Assembly: GCA_011037195.1 (NCBI GenBank)
Contig: JAAEAF010006579.1
Location: 1-64,000, forward strand
Reading direction: 5' to 3'
Length of the DNA stretch: 64,000 bases
Origin: Triatoma infestans
Taxonomy: Eukaryota > Arthropoda > Insecta > Hemiptera > Reduviidae
Shown here: positions 10,940 to 21,939 of the stretch, in pieces
How positions within the stretch are numbered: the first letter of the stretch is position 1
How the letters are laid out: the number at the start of each line of letters is the position of its first letter
Notes under the pieces: model-generated
What the model was told of the DNA's origin: nothing
Databases searched by the model: none
Seen by the model: the letters and a program-made list of their open reading frames with translations, nothing else
Translations under genes and position numbers: made by a program

Positions 10940-12752
10940 TAAGTTATAAAATGGTTTGGTAATGAACCTCTTAGTTACAGCCTCAAATTATTTTTATTTT
11001 TCTAGAATGAATTTATAATTTTTACTTTCTCTTGCTCCTAGTAAGAGGAAGTATTGTAATCGTGTCAAATTTTCGATATCGAGTTTTCACCGGAAATATC
11101 CGTTTTGAGGTCCTGTTTGTGTGTGGGTGTGTGTGTACATGTATATGTATGTGAACAGCATAGCTCAAAAACGAAAAACCGTAGAAAGTTCAAACTTGAT
11201 ATTCTGTTTAGGTATCACCATGGGATCTGACCTTACGTTATCTGTCAAAATTCCTCGACCGGAAGTATCACTTTACTAGTTTTTGTTTTTTTTTACTTTT
11301 TTGTAATTTTCTCAAAAACGGCTCCGACGATTTTCTTCAAACTTGGTACATTAACTATATACACAAAGAGCTATAACTTTTATTTGAAACATTTCTCTGG
11401 GAAAATTCATTTAAGGGCACTTATGGGGGAGCGGATTGGGTTAGGTTTTTATCTAAAGTGCTATTTCAATTTATTAGACAATTCTATCATCTAAATAATG
11501 TTAATCAGAATTGAATGTGTTGATGAAATTCCGAGTTTAAAAAAAATCGGATAAGTGGAAGTGCGTTTACTTTACCACTTTACTAAATGATTTTTTGACT
11601 TTTTTACGAATTTCTCAAAAATGGCTCCAATGATTTTCTTGAAACGTATTATATAAACTAAACATACAAAGATCTATAACTTTTATATAAAACATTTCTC
11701 TGGGAAAATTCATTTAAGGGCATTTTTAGGGGAGGGGTGGGATTACATTTTTCTCTAAAGTGCTCTCATAGTTGATTATACAATTCTATCATCCAAACAA
11801 AATTAATTAGAAATAAATAGATAGCCTAAATTTGAGTTTCAAAAAAATTAGTAAATCGGAAGTGCGCTTTTACTGAACAGTTTTTTTCAGTTTTCAACGA
11901 ATTTCATTAAATTTTGGTACACAAACTATAAAATTTGTAAATTATAATTTTGAGAAGTGGAGTAAGAGAAAGTTGTGTGAGTGTTTCATACCAGATTTTT
12001 TTTCTATTATATCCCGTCGTTTCGTCGCTATGCGTGTCATTTTCAACGGAAAAACTCTTTTTGTTTTTGTTTTTTGAATTTTTACAATCTAAAATTTTAA
12101 CAATATATAAATATTAATTGTACATAAATATAAATATTTTTATTATACTATAATTAAATTGTCCAACAAATTAGATGTACCAACCGTCTGTTTATAGCAA
12201 GTTGTCATATATTTTCATAATTTTGAAACCAGTTATTAAGGTAGGTCCAGATGAATTTATTTTTTTTTGGGTTGATTAAATAACTATGTGTTAATAGTCC
12301 TGTTTATTAATTTAAAAAACTAATTGTTTTTGTTATATTGATTGAAAGAATTAGCCTTATAGCTGGTGGTTTTTGAGTACTTCTGCTGATTTTAAAATAT
12401 GAGACGGGACCACGTAGTGCCAATATTAAAATTTAGTATATATTTGTGTATATTATAAATATAAATTTTTTTATTATTAGTTTTGGTCTGTAAAAAATGA
12501 TTATATAATTAGGGGCATTAGTGTTAGCATTTTTTTATTAAATTCATTATATGCTTAAAGTGATTTTAAACTTACTGTATTATTGAGTTCCACCTTAACC
12601 CAGTGTGAGCTGGTGATTAACTGATTTGAAAAACGAATTAAAAGTGTCAAAACGTCGGTGTATAATAGAAAAAAAATGTAATTTCATTCTAGAAAAATAA
12701 AAATAATTTGAGGCTATAACTAAGGTTCATTACCAAACCATTTTATATAACT
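10940..12752. mobile_element. Foldback element with ~110-bp arms, split by HINE-like copy D
   Basis: The left arm starts at about 10943 (TATAAAATGGTTTGGTAATG) and the right arm at 12665-12750 is its reverse complement. Removing copy D (11034-11996) joins TTCTAGAATGAATTTATA to TTTCTATTATATCCCGTCG, which matches the right arm read backwards (AATAGAAAAAAAATG and CGTCGGTGTATAATAG). The interior from about 12010 to 12640 is AT-rich and noncoding. The class is unknown; AAACGTCGG near the arm ends is reminiscent of PLE-type terminal repeats but no hammerhead core is clear. Confidence 0.6.
11034..11996 (+). mobile_element. HINE-like element copy D, two internal units, border-defining
   Basis: It begins ACTTTCTCTTGCTCC (11034-11048) and ends GGAGTAAGAGAAAGT, a hairpin GTGTGA-loop-TCATAC, and CCAGAT at 11996. 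Two tandem units of about 0.3 kb lie at about 11282-11570 and 11571-11880, each with CTCAAAAA(C/T)GGCTCC, CATTTCTCTGGGAAAATTC and a closing GGAAGTGCG. Because it sits inside one arm of an inverted repeat whose other arm is empty, the insertion point can be read: a T-rich site, with no clear duplication beyond T residues. That supports a Helentron-like insertion preference. Confidence 0.75.
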
Positions 12753-12754
12753 AA

Positions 12755-13149
12755 ATAATATAAAACAGCCATAAAGGTAGAAATAAGTTATTTAAAGTAT
12801 ATTATCAGTACAGTTTTATGTTATGTGGTCCAAATATCAAGTGATAAAAACCTCGGCAGCATATAAAACTAATACCCTAATTAGAGTGTCAAACAGGACG
12901 AACATTTGGATTTAATTAGAACTGATAACGTTTACAAATGGCTGCAGTTGATCACTTAATTGTTTTATTGGTTGCTTCATCAAATTAGCACAGAACTGGA
13001 AGATATAACACCCAGCCATTCTCATTGATTAACATCAAACTGCCATAATTTGTTAATTAAAAAATTAATTTTTTTTGGTAGTATAAATTTTTAATTTATT
13101 AATTGATAGAATTTATGGAGTGAATTATTTTTATTTTATTTTTATGTAT
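12755..13149. other. AT-rich spacer, no gene seen
   Basis: No motif or element border recognised. Confidence 0.45.
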
Positions 13150-13329
13150 AGCTTTTTCTAGGCGTGAATTAGTGTCTGCATAAAGTAGACATCTTATCTT
13201 GTCATTCCAATTTATTGTAACATCATGCCAATAACCTCCCAGAAAAGAGACTAAATCAACGATAAATACGGACAAGAATAGAGGTGAAAGTAGATACCCT
13301 TGAAGAATCCCCTGTGTTACATTTACCAT
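13150..13329 (-). pseudogene. LINE reverse-transcriptase scrap
   Basis: A 60-70 residue fragment of a non-LTR reverse transcriptase palm. It reads VTQGILQGYLLSPLFLSVFI (RT motif 4-like, GxxQG..LSP) and, about 25 residues later, CLLYADT, a damaged YADD box in which the second Asp is lost. Nothing else of the element is recognisable on either side. An old, heavily truncated LINE. Confidence 0.55.
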
Positions 13330-14479
13330 AACGATTATAAATGATTGTTTAATTTGATCAATGTGATAGCAAAATCGCTATAAATTGGAAACGATAAAAC
13401 CTTTTCTCTACTACTCAAAGGATCTCGAATCTTGTATTTCCGGTTTAAACTCATTTTCGAAAATTTGGCATGTCTTTCCTTTTCCTAAAGAGAAAGTAAA
13501 ACCCAAGATATGGGGTAAAAACCAACATTCTAATATTTTAAATATTCTAATCTGCAATAAAATAGATTGAAAGCAAAATGGTAATAGATGATTAGATAGT
13601 CCAAAGGATTGATACTGAGATGACCTTGTGTTTGAATTATATATCTTTGCAGACTGAGCACCTCGAAACCGGTTCATAATAACGTGGACGAGGCGTTACA
13701 ATGAAATTATAGTTTATACTAAACCAAAATGCATAATTTTAAATAAGGAAAATTATAAAAAAAATCAACAATATGACACAATGTCTGCAATCAATGAATT
13801 CCTAGACTTACTGAATATACGAGTAGAATGTCCACTATTCCTTATTTACTAACGAAAAGAGAAAGAGAGTTTTGTTTAACCAGGAAATTCAATTTGATAA
13901 ACTGTTTCATGTAAACAAGGAAGGAAGATAATTATTTACGGGATTCCCTCCAATATATTACCGAGTCACATCTAAAATGCAATTTTGTATTCTTATAGGA
14001 AAATCCAAAAAAAATCTATGAATTTGGAAATGACTATTTAGCAATAAATGTTTTGAAATTTTCATTTTTCTACAAGTTGGTTTTAAAAAAATCAAACAAA
14101 TACGATCTTAAACATTATTTAAGTAGACCATAACTGAAGGTCACCATTGCCTAAATGAAAGATTTATAGTTGTTTATTAGAGAATGAATTATTAAACCGT
14201 AAACAATATCTTTAAAAGGCATCTATTATCGTAAAAAAAAGTATATATTTGGTTTTTATTTAAACGCCCATTTTAATTCAAGGAAAAGTTGAGAAAAACC
14301 GACACTTTGAATAATAAAGCTGAAGTTTTGGTGAGTAATTAGATATGGTGCCGATGGAGTTGGCATGTGAGTACTGAAATTTGCTTCTGTCAAGGACATT
14401 TTAGATGTAGTACGACAATATTACGCCACTTTCTCAAAAACGATCCCAAGACTTTCTGCTCTACCAGCTACGTAAATCT
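13330..14479. other. Spacer with a weak inverted HINE-like trace
   Basis: Between about 13420 and 13500 a minus-strand echo of the HINE-like 5' end can be read (CTTGTATTTCCGGTTTAAAC, then CTAAAGAGAAAGT). At 13660-13680 CTCGAAACCGGTTC resembles the end of the hammerhead-like motif without its CTGANGA half. The rest is AT-rich with no gene seen. Confidence 0.35.
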
Positions 14480-14493
14480 TAATACTTTTATTT

Positions 14494-14738
14494 TTTTTTA
14501 TTTTTAATTTTTTTTAATTAAGGCGCATTAACATCTGTGGTCATTTGCGCCCGGAGCCTTCTCAGTGCACTGCCGGCTCCGGACAGTGTTCTCCCGTTAC
14601 AGACAACACTGTCCATCACCGGACAGTGAGCTGTAGGGGCTCCTAGGAAGAGAAAATCTAAGGGTAGTACGGCTGGACTCGAACCCGTGATCTCCGCGTT
14701 ACTAGTCCAGCGCGCTACCACTGAGCTAATCCCTTCCC
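14494..14738 (-). mobile_element. tRNA-derived SINE, copy 2, with 14-bp TSD
   Basis: Complete element. Minus-strand head: TTAGCTCAGTGGTAGCGCG (box A) near 14729, GGGTTCGAGTCC (near-perfect box B) near 14677. The body has repeated GGACAGTG blocks and ends GCGCCTTAATT with an A-rich tail. It is flanked by the 14-bp direct repeat TAATACTTTTATTT at 14480-14493 and 14739-14752, the signature of LINE-machinery retroposition. It is the best preserved of three related copies (2136, 14494, 41822). The intact Pol III boxes make transcription plausible. Confidence 0.9.
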
Positions 14739-15239
14739 TAATACTTTTATTTCAATCATTTTTCTGAGAAGAATTGATTTTAAAGGAGTCCGGGAGTCAT
14801 CAGAGACATTTTCGGGCCGTAATTATTTCCCTCTAAAATATTATGTCCGAAGGTGTGGATCCTAAACCAATATGACTCCTATGACTCTCCAAAAATAAAT
14901 AAATAACATAAAAAAAAGAGGTACTCCTAAAAATTCTCCCGGACTACATTATCTTAAGATATCCTTAATCTGCAACTCTCCCAAATATCCTTTGAGAGTG
15001 TTGCCTCCCAAATATGCGGAACCTTGTATTAGTGTAATGGGAACACTCACCTAGGTAGTGTCACCTGACTTCCTCGTCACAATTCTGACACAAAAGTCTA
15101 GATGTCCTATCTATTTTGTGTAAATGATTGGCTACCCAAGAGTGTCCAGAACTCCCAATTGTATCCTACTTCAAGTCCCCCTATCTTTAGAGGGAAATAA
15201 TATGATAATATACATATCTAGCGTATAATGCTAATAAGA

Positions 15240-15611
15240 TATTTTGCGATTTTTTTCTTACGGATGTTTCACTTTTTCCCTGATTTTCTCAATGAGTTTC
15301 TTTAATTTTGGTAGACTGTCTACTCATACGATTTTCACGCTCTCTTAATGCTGGTAAGAGGAAGTATTGTGGATAGTGCACAGATTTTGGACATTGAGTT
15401 TTCACCGGAAATACATGTTCCCCTGGATCGCGAAAAAAATGTTCTTAGCAAAATGGCACAGGAAGCTGAAACTTAGCATTCCGTTTAGGTACTATCACCC
15501 CGCATCAGTATGAAATAAAATTTCCGGGTAAAATCCGTCTACCGGAAGTGTGACTTTACTAAAAAATTTTTTTTCCCAGTTTTTCTTGATTTTCTAGAGA
15601 ACAGCTCTGTC
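15240..15611 (+). repeat. Old HINE-like remnant, left part
   Basis: Recognisable 5' part of the HINE-like family: CTCTTAATGCTGGTAAGAGG near 15342, then GAGTTTTCACCGGAAATAC near 15398, and the ATTCCGTTTAGGTA block near 15478. It stops at 15611, where an LTR-like sequence begins; the same repeat resumes at 17463 (TATAAACTTGGTACACAATC) and runs to 17621, where the I-clade LINE is inserted. Confidence 0.6.
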
Positions 15612-15664
15612 TGTAACAGCAAGAGAGCAAACAGCAACCAAAGAGAGAGCAAGAGAATCTCAAC
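15612..15664 (+). repeat. 53-bp direct repeat, left copy (right copy 17133-17183)
   Basis: TGTAACAGCAAGAGAGC to GAATCTCAAC is repeated at 17133-17183 with one base change and a 2-bp length difference. The right copy continues into the LTR-like sequence, the left copy does not. The pair brackets the RabGGTB fragment. Either it is an unusually long target-site duplication made when that fragment inserted into the LTR, or a truncated left LTR of an element that captured the gene piece. Confidence 0.75.
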
Positions 15665-16047
15665 AAAAAACAAATTGAATAATGTTGATTAGAAACTGAT
15701 CACAATTATCTGAAGAAAAAATAGTGTTAGTGTTGAATATGAGTAAAAAATATACAATATTAATTCTTAAATATGATTTGTTACACATTTATGATGTGTT
15801 ACATTAACTCATTACCTCAAAGTGTTATATTTCTCGCTCATGAACAGCATTAATATGTGTACACTAATGTATCGTCACCTTTTTCTCTGCTTGCCAACTG
15901 AAGTGCTCGTACATAAAACAAAATAAAAAAAACTAGAAGCATATCAAATCTACAAATTTGTAAATTCTATATAATTCATATGCGACAATTATAATAAAAA
16001 TACACAATTTCAAATATAGAAAAAACTAATAAGTATTATTCAGCAAG

Positions 16048-17132
16048 CTAAGAAAGTACTTGTGGGCGTAAGCGTAGCCTTTCAATAACATCTTGTGGCA
16101 TACAATAAGTAGGATTAATTCTTTGCAATCCTGGCACCTTCAGTAAAGAAAGTACTGCAAGGCCAAACAATGTATGAAAAGGATCTGGAATATCACCTAT
16201 TTCAGGACGATCCAAGACTATCGTCCTAAGATAGTCAATGGTGCTAGCACCCACCATGAATTGAAAACATCTGGAAGCTTCTCAGGCCGGCCATTTAGTC
16301 CATGAATGGGTAGCTGACGTTCACAAAGCCACCATTCTAGGTGGTCTGCATCTACTCGTGAAAGTTTTCCATGATTGTGTGATGGATGCAAGAAATTTTA
16401 TCTATTTTAATTTGAAATATCAAAATTAGGAAGAAAAATGCGAGCTTGTTGGCAAAAGGGTATACGCAGGTAGAAGAGTAGGGTTACTGGAAAAGTTCAT
16501 GAACCTTGATAGCATTGTACTACCCCCTTCTTCTCACAGGGGAGGAATTGAACGAACAATTAGAAGACATTCCTTCAATAGAGTTGGTTGTAGACAGTTT
16601 GCATTCTGTTTTCAAAGCCAGAAACACTTGCTTCAGGAATCGCTCTCTTAAACTCATGCCAGTGATAGAGATTTGCCTTTATTCTAGATCATTTATTAAG
16701 ATACAGTTTGTTGTAGGCTCGAAGCAGAACATTTGTTTTTCGCTCTCTTAGCATCAGTGCATATTAATAAGTTTATAATATCTTGCAAATAACTTATAGT
16801 TAATATTTCAATAGAATATATTTATTGTTAGCAGTAGTGACTACTTTCTTATTTCTGATACTTCACTCTCTTAAACATATATACTTACAACCCCTTTTAC
16901 TAAATCGCTCAAGCTACTACAAGCTATCACAACACTACAAAAACCAATACAGCACAATAAACAAGTCCAGCATGACTTCCGGAATTCGGCTGTGATCCAA
17001 AGGCTCCATCAAAATTTTGACATCGCATAACAAATTCTGTTGCTTTAGGTATACAATAGCATCCAGTCTTCCAAGCTATGATAAACAGGCTACTGCACAA
17101 GAAGAAAAACCTGGTGTCAATTTCACGGATAA
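16048..17132 (-). pseudogene. Rab geranylgeranyltransferase beta subunit fragment (RABGGTB-like)
   Basis: RabGGTB is the catalytic beta subunit that, with its alpha partner and Rab escort protein, geranylgeranylates C-terminal cysteines of Rab GTPases. Minus-strand pieces follow the family's order: EIDTRF near 17125, KATEFVMRCQNFDGAFG and SHAGLVYCA near 17040-16955, [12 protein letters not shown] and [11 protein letters not shown] near 16340-16285, DIPDPFHTLFGLAVLSLL near 16195, and the C-terminus CMPQDVIERLRL near 16085 with a stop at 16048. There are stops and frameshifts (for example near 17085 and 16230), the helix between LGR and DRPE is deleted, the N-terminal half is missing, and a solo LTR splits it. 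Codons run on without introns over the visible parts, which suggests a processed copy, but I see no poly(A) end. Confidence 0.8.
16378..16949 (+). mobile_element. Solo LTR, family 'TGTGATGG', copy 1 inside RabGGTB fragment
   Basis: It begins TGTGATGGATGCAAG and parallels the copy at 54352-54873 along its length: GGCAAAAGG, GGTAGAAGA, AGTTCATGAAC, GAACGAACAATTAGAAG, AATCGCTCTCTTAAA, AAACATA..TACTTACA, AAGCTACTACA. The ends follow the TG...CA pattern of LTRs, with no internal coding region. The right border is uncertain (about 16935-16949) and I see no clean TSD, unlike the copy at 54352. Confidence 0.65.
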
Positions 17133-17462
17133 TGTAACAGCAAGATAGCAAACAGCAACCAAAGAGAGCAAGAGAATCTCAACCACTCTCTCGGACTCTC
17201 TCGTGGGAGAAGCTGTATAAATATAGCGACGGACAGTCCATAAAGACACAGTTGAAGACAGTTGAAATCAGTTCCGTACATTCAGTCCCTACGTGTCATT
17301 CTCATACCACTCTGCCTTAAACATTCATCCATTGTAGAGTCCAGGCAGTCTGTGTCTATTTATTAATATATCAGTTAACTAGTGTTAACCAAATCTTCTT
17401 CTTAACTCATCAAACAAAACCAATTCTCTCCATCCAATACACGCATTATAGCTCTTTTCTCT
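17133..17462 (+). mobile_element. Solo LTR-like sequence with TATA box
   Basis: Starts TGTAACAGC, has a strong TATA box TATAAATATAG at 17216-17226, and shortly after it initiator-like TCAGTT and TTCAGT words (17265-17285). It lies inside an older HINE-like remnant that continues on both sides (15611 and 17463), so it is a discrete insertion together with 15612-17132. No gag-pol is present. The right end is not sharply defined. Confidence 0.5.
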
Positions 17463-17621
17463 CTTCTTGTATACTATTTTCTATAAACTTGGTACACAAT
17501 CTATACACACAAATATCTATCACTTTTGTTTGAAACCTTTTCTTGGGAAAATTGATTTTTTTGGGGGGATGGTGGGAGAGCAGTAGCTTTATGTTTTTTA
17601 ATTTCCTTTAAAGTACCACTT

Positions 17622-19492
17622 ACGCTTAATGCGGTTAAAGAGCACAATATGGGGTGCTGATCGATTCAACATGTTGAATTTCTATAAATCCTATCCACAA
17701 CGAAGGAATGAGACTGTCAGTAGGTGCATTAAAGAATAAGTCCGGTAGAAAGCCTATATGCAGTAAGTGGAGAATCTTCATTATTAATGAGAAGAAATCT
17801 ACTGGTGTGTAATTATGCAGCTAGATTGTTACCATTTCAAGATCATATCGCTCATAGAATGATCTTCATCCCAAAGTTTTTTAAATATGTACAATAAAAG
17901 CGGCGGAACGAAGCCTTTAGGTGTACGTTTTCATAACTTCTGCAGGGTTAACAACATAATCAAACCAATGACCCTGGAATCAGTACCTCAGTTAATAGAA
18001 TCTTGGATATTGGACTTATCAGAAATAGACCACTCATAAAAAAAGAAAATACACCACATTATATCTATAAGAAATTATTCCTGGAAAGAATCAATAATAA
18101 ATATAAAGAATGTAAACCAAATATTTACAGACGGGTCAAAAATAACAACTAACATAGGAGCCGCATTCCTGACGGAGAATGAAACTCTAGGATACTCATT
18201 GATGTCTTGTTTAGAGTTTTCACGGCAGAATGTATGGGATTAATAAAGCAATACAACATGTACTGAATGACCATGAACACACCAATAGATATCTTATTTG
18301 CACCGATTCAAGAAGCGCACTAGAAGCACTAGCTGACATAGACTCTAGAAACATTATTGTACAAACTATTCTCACCAATATCTACCTCTGTAAACAAAAA
18401 TATAAAAAAGTTATTTTTATTTGGATACCAGGATATGTTAGAATAAATAACAACGAAGCTGCCGACAAAGCTGCAAAAGATGCAGCCATATTATTTGATA
18501 AGGTGGACTTTGTTTTATCTTTGGATTGGAAGAATTCCATGAAGAAAATCATATTTTCTCTGTGGGTTAAAGAACGGCAGTCTATCCCAAACCCAAATAA
18601 ACTTAGGAATGTCACACTCAGACCAGTAAAATGGCTAACTTCCTACAGAGATTCCCGGCGAGAAGAAGTGGTACTGGCCAGACTTAGAATTGGCCATACG
18701 ATGTTAACTCACGGGCATCTTTTCAGGAGAGAAAAGAGGCAAACAATATGCGAAGTTTTTAATTCGTCGATAAGTGTTATACATACGTACATTGCTTGAA
18801 TGTACTAAATATTCTACTGTAAGAACTAACCTAGGAATAGCTAATACGTTACAGGACGTTTTGGGCGATAATTTAGATAGCGTAAATAACATATCTTGCA
18901 GTTTCTAAAGCAGACTGGTTTATTCCAGTACTTGTAATTACATGTAAAAGGAATTTTATTTAGAATAGTTAAATATTGTGTATATATCATGTTTTTATTT
19001 GTATTATAATAGGTTAAGACAAAAACGAGTAGAGGCATATCGAATACTTTACTCCATTTATGTAGATGACTGATCTAGATTTATGTTAATAACATGTTTG
19101 TGAAGTGTGAATGAAAGACTCGTTGATTGGGTTTGTTTTGTGTAGAATGAGAGTATTTATTAGCGAGAATGAATAAGGTAGTTAGATTACAAACAAAGGT
19201 GTGAATGGAGGCAGCGACCAATGCCGATCAGGAGTGGCAGCATGATTATCGTCAAAATGTCGTCTGGACTTGCGTGCTAGTGAATTTTCGGAGGGTGGGC
19301 CTGAAGCCGGGATTGGCAGCCCGACACTTGTGCAAATGAACGCATGATTGTTTGAGTAAATGCTTTGGAGAATATGGAAATTAAAAATGCAGTACATATT
19401 AGAAGTGTTCGTGCAAATAAATATACTCGTATTAGTCCCAGTAGTTGCGAAGAACCTTAGCCGTTTTGAGCACCTTAAAAAAACAAAAAAAA
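17622..19492 (+). mobile_element. I-clade LINE, 5'-truncated, with 11-bp TSD
   Basis: It carries the C-terminal RNase H domain of an I-type LINE. A TDGS box is readable near 18131 (QIFTDGSK), the Glu region near 18228, ICTDSRSAL near 18297, and WIPGYVRINNNEAADKAAK near 18421, in which the usual GH reads GY. Then comes LARLRIGHTMLTHGHL near 18680, typical of I-element C-termini. Frameshifts occur near 18228 and 18770. The 3' UTR ends in CACCTT plus an A-rich tail (19475-19494). AAGTACCACTT flanks it at 17611-17621 and 19493-19503. The upstream part (17700-18100) gives RT-thumb-like text with stops. Inactive, but a clear retroposition event into an old HINE-like copy. Confidence 0.85.
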
Positions 19493-19503
19493 AAGTACCA
19501 CTT

Positions 19504-20460
19504 GAGTGTAATATAAATAGTTTTTACCACCTACATAATATTAATACACAATGTCAGCATTGATAGAATTACAAATTTGAAGAAAATCGGTTAATTCTGT
19601 TTGATATAGTTGATTTTAAGGAGGTGGTTTGAGTGGTAATTAGGGCGTGATACGGTACCAGTTCAGTGTGCCTTCTCTGACAAATTAACATTGCAGGCTA
19701 CTGAATGTTTAGTAACAAGTAGAAGATGGAAGTACATTTGTCATTTCGAACTGTCTGAACTATATGGCACTAAGAGGAATGGCGTGAGTGGTTGGCGCTA
19801 GACTTATGTTCATTTATGTTAGTAGAAGCGGCCACATCGCAGTTTCATAATTTGACATATTAATGAGTTTTTGACAGTATATATTCAAATTCAGGTAAAC
19901 ATTGAGGATCAAATCTGAACTTGTATTCCTATGTTAAACATCTTAACATTGAAAGTAAAAAAAGCAAACAAGATTAAAGGAGAACCTTCTGTCAAGGCAG
20001 AATGGGCATGTCTTGGTCAAATGGTCAAGATATGTCTTGTTTATTGGCATCTACATCTTCACGCTTGAATTCCGTTATAATGAAAGGCCTAGCAGGTGTT
20101 TTTTATTAATTTAAAAAAAAAAAAAATGAAGGTTATGTAACTTCCAATGTATTGCACGAATGATCAACCACCAAAAGATATAATCGGGTTTTTATACCCT
20201 TGGATTTATCCGTTTGTCTGCTTCTTTTGTAATAGTATTTGATTTATTGTCCCGCATGCATGATTAAATAAACATCTAATGGCGCAATAACATGTTTGAC
20301 GTGCTGCGAGATATCTTTAAATTGGTGAAATTTGCAGCATCTCAGATCCATCAATGTTTATAACGGCATGCGAGAAATGTGGAGTTTTTACTAGGCAGTA
20401 TTATTAGAATTTTTGTGCTACTGCTTTGTGATTACTTATCAGACATTCAGTCACCAACAG
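19504..20460. other. AT-rich spacer, no gene seen
   Basis: No element termini or coding motifs seen. An A-run lies near 20116. Confidence 0.45.
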
Positions 20461-20803
20461 AAATTGTACTGGCACTTCAGAGGAAAGCTTGTCCTTACAA
20501 TTCTCCCAAAACTTGCACTGGCACTTCAGAGGATAGGTTGTTCTTAAAGATCTCCCAGAACTTGCATTGGCACTTCAGAGGATAGGTTGATCTTACCGAT
20601 CTCCCAAAACTTGCACTGGCACTTCAGAGGGTAGGTTGTTCTTACAGTTCTCTCAGAACTTGCATTGGCACTTCAGAGGAAAGCTTGTCCTTACAACTCT
20701 CCCAAAACTTGCACTGGCATTTCAGAGGATAGGTTGTTCTAAAAATCTCCCAGAACTTGCATTGGCACTTCAGAGGAAAGCTTATCCTTACAGATCTCTC
20801 ACA
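20461..20803 (+). repeat. 49-bp minisatellite, seven units with alternating types
   Basis: Seven tandem units of 49 bp with the core (A)CTTGCA(C/T)TGGCACTTCAGAGG. Units mostly alternate between CACTGG and CATTGG, and between GATAGGTTG and GAAAGCTTG variants, which suggests expansion in part as 98-bp dimers. The reading frame stays open through part of the array by chance of the 49-bp period (shift of 1 per unit), so no protein is implied. Confidence 0.9.
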
Positions 20804-21939
20804 TTACCGCCGAAATAAAATTTCCGGAGATATGTTTATAACAAAAGTGATACGTTTACAATTATGCATTTTATATATAAAGAAAATGGTTGGTAGTCGT
20901 TGAATCAGTGAATGAATAGTAATTAATATATATATATATATATATATATTTGTAATTGTTTAATTTTAACTTGTTCGAAGTGTGTGTGTGAATTTCAATC
21001 GTCCAAGAATGTCAAGAATGATTACTGTCCTAGTATGTGGATCGAAGTTTAACTCCTTGTCAATAATGATATCAAGATCCTTTAGTAGTTGTTGTTGGTG
21101 TATAGTTGTGGTAGAATTGAATTTGATGGGAGATTTTATATTTTATTAGTCATACAAGAGCATTTCTCGTAATTTAAATTGATTTTATTAACAGTACACC
21201 ATTGCATAAGATTATCTATCGCTCCTTGAATTTTCATGTAGTCAAAAAAAGATACAATTTACAAATATATTTTTTAATGGTCGGCAAAAAGCAAGTGCAT
21301 AACAGAGGAAGATAGTCGGCCATATGATGTATGTAAATTGTAAATAAAACCGGTACTGGAAAAGCATACTTTTTTTGTTGTTTAAAAAAAAAATAATTTC
21401 GTGTTTAACTTCACTAAGATTAATTAGCACACTCCCCTTGAACAGGATCATAGTTAATTACAATGTCTTTCCTCGTAAGCTTTTTATCAAATTATCAACA
21501 ATCTCGTATCACTGGTATGTTTGAGTTAATTTGCGTATAGAAGAGGCACTAAAGTCTGAAATAAAAGCAAATTTTTCAGAAAGCACTTAATATATATATT
21601 TATATTTACGCAGTCAGGTAGGATGCTTAATTAAGATAAGTTTACGCAATGTACGTAAGATATGTTTATGTAATTACGTAATTAAGATATGTTTACGTCT
21701 TTAGAAAAATGCAAACCTTGAGAAACATTTGCCAATTAAAATTGGCCAATTACAGTTAGACAGGCCTAATGAAGGCAATTATATCAGATTTATATTTTAC
21801 GGTTTCCCTTATTTTCTTGTAATTATTTTCTTTTATTGTTAAAGGCGGGAATATTGCATGTGTCAAATTTTCACCGGAAATAGTTGTTCTGGGAGACTCC
21901 TGAACAAGAAAATATGCTTTTAACCGAATGGATATTTTT
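20804..21939. other. Spacer with TA microsatellite and HINE-like trace
   Basis: A (TA)n tract at about 20927-20950. A weak echo of the HINE-like 5' part is seen near 21840-21930 (GTGTCAAATTTTCACCGGAAATAG). No gene seen. Confidence 0.45.

Noticed and set aside
13640..13690. Additional hammerhead-like motif (CTCGAAACCGGTTC)
   Set aside because: Only the GAAA-CCGGT half is present; no CTGANGA core or stem II at the right distance.
14494..14738. A genuine tRNA gene
   Set aside because: Box A and B are good, but the acceptor and anticodon stems do not fold cleanly, and the body, A-rich tail and 14-bp TSD show a SINE.
19182..19397. 71-codon minus-strand frame
   Set aside because: Lies antisense in the 3' UTR of the I-clade LINE; no domain.
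20461..20803. CRISPR array
   Set aside because: Units are contiguous without spacers, in a eukaryotic context; it is a minisatellite.
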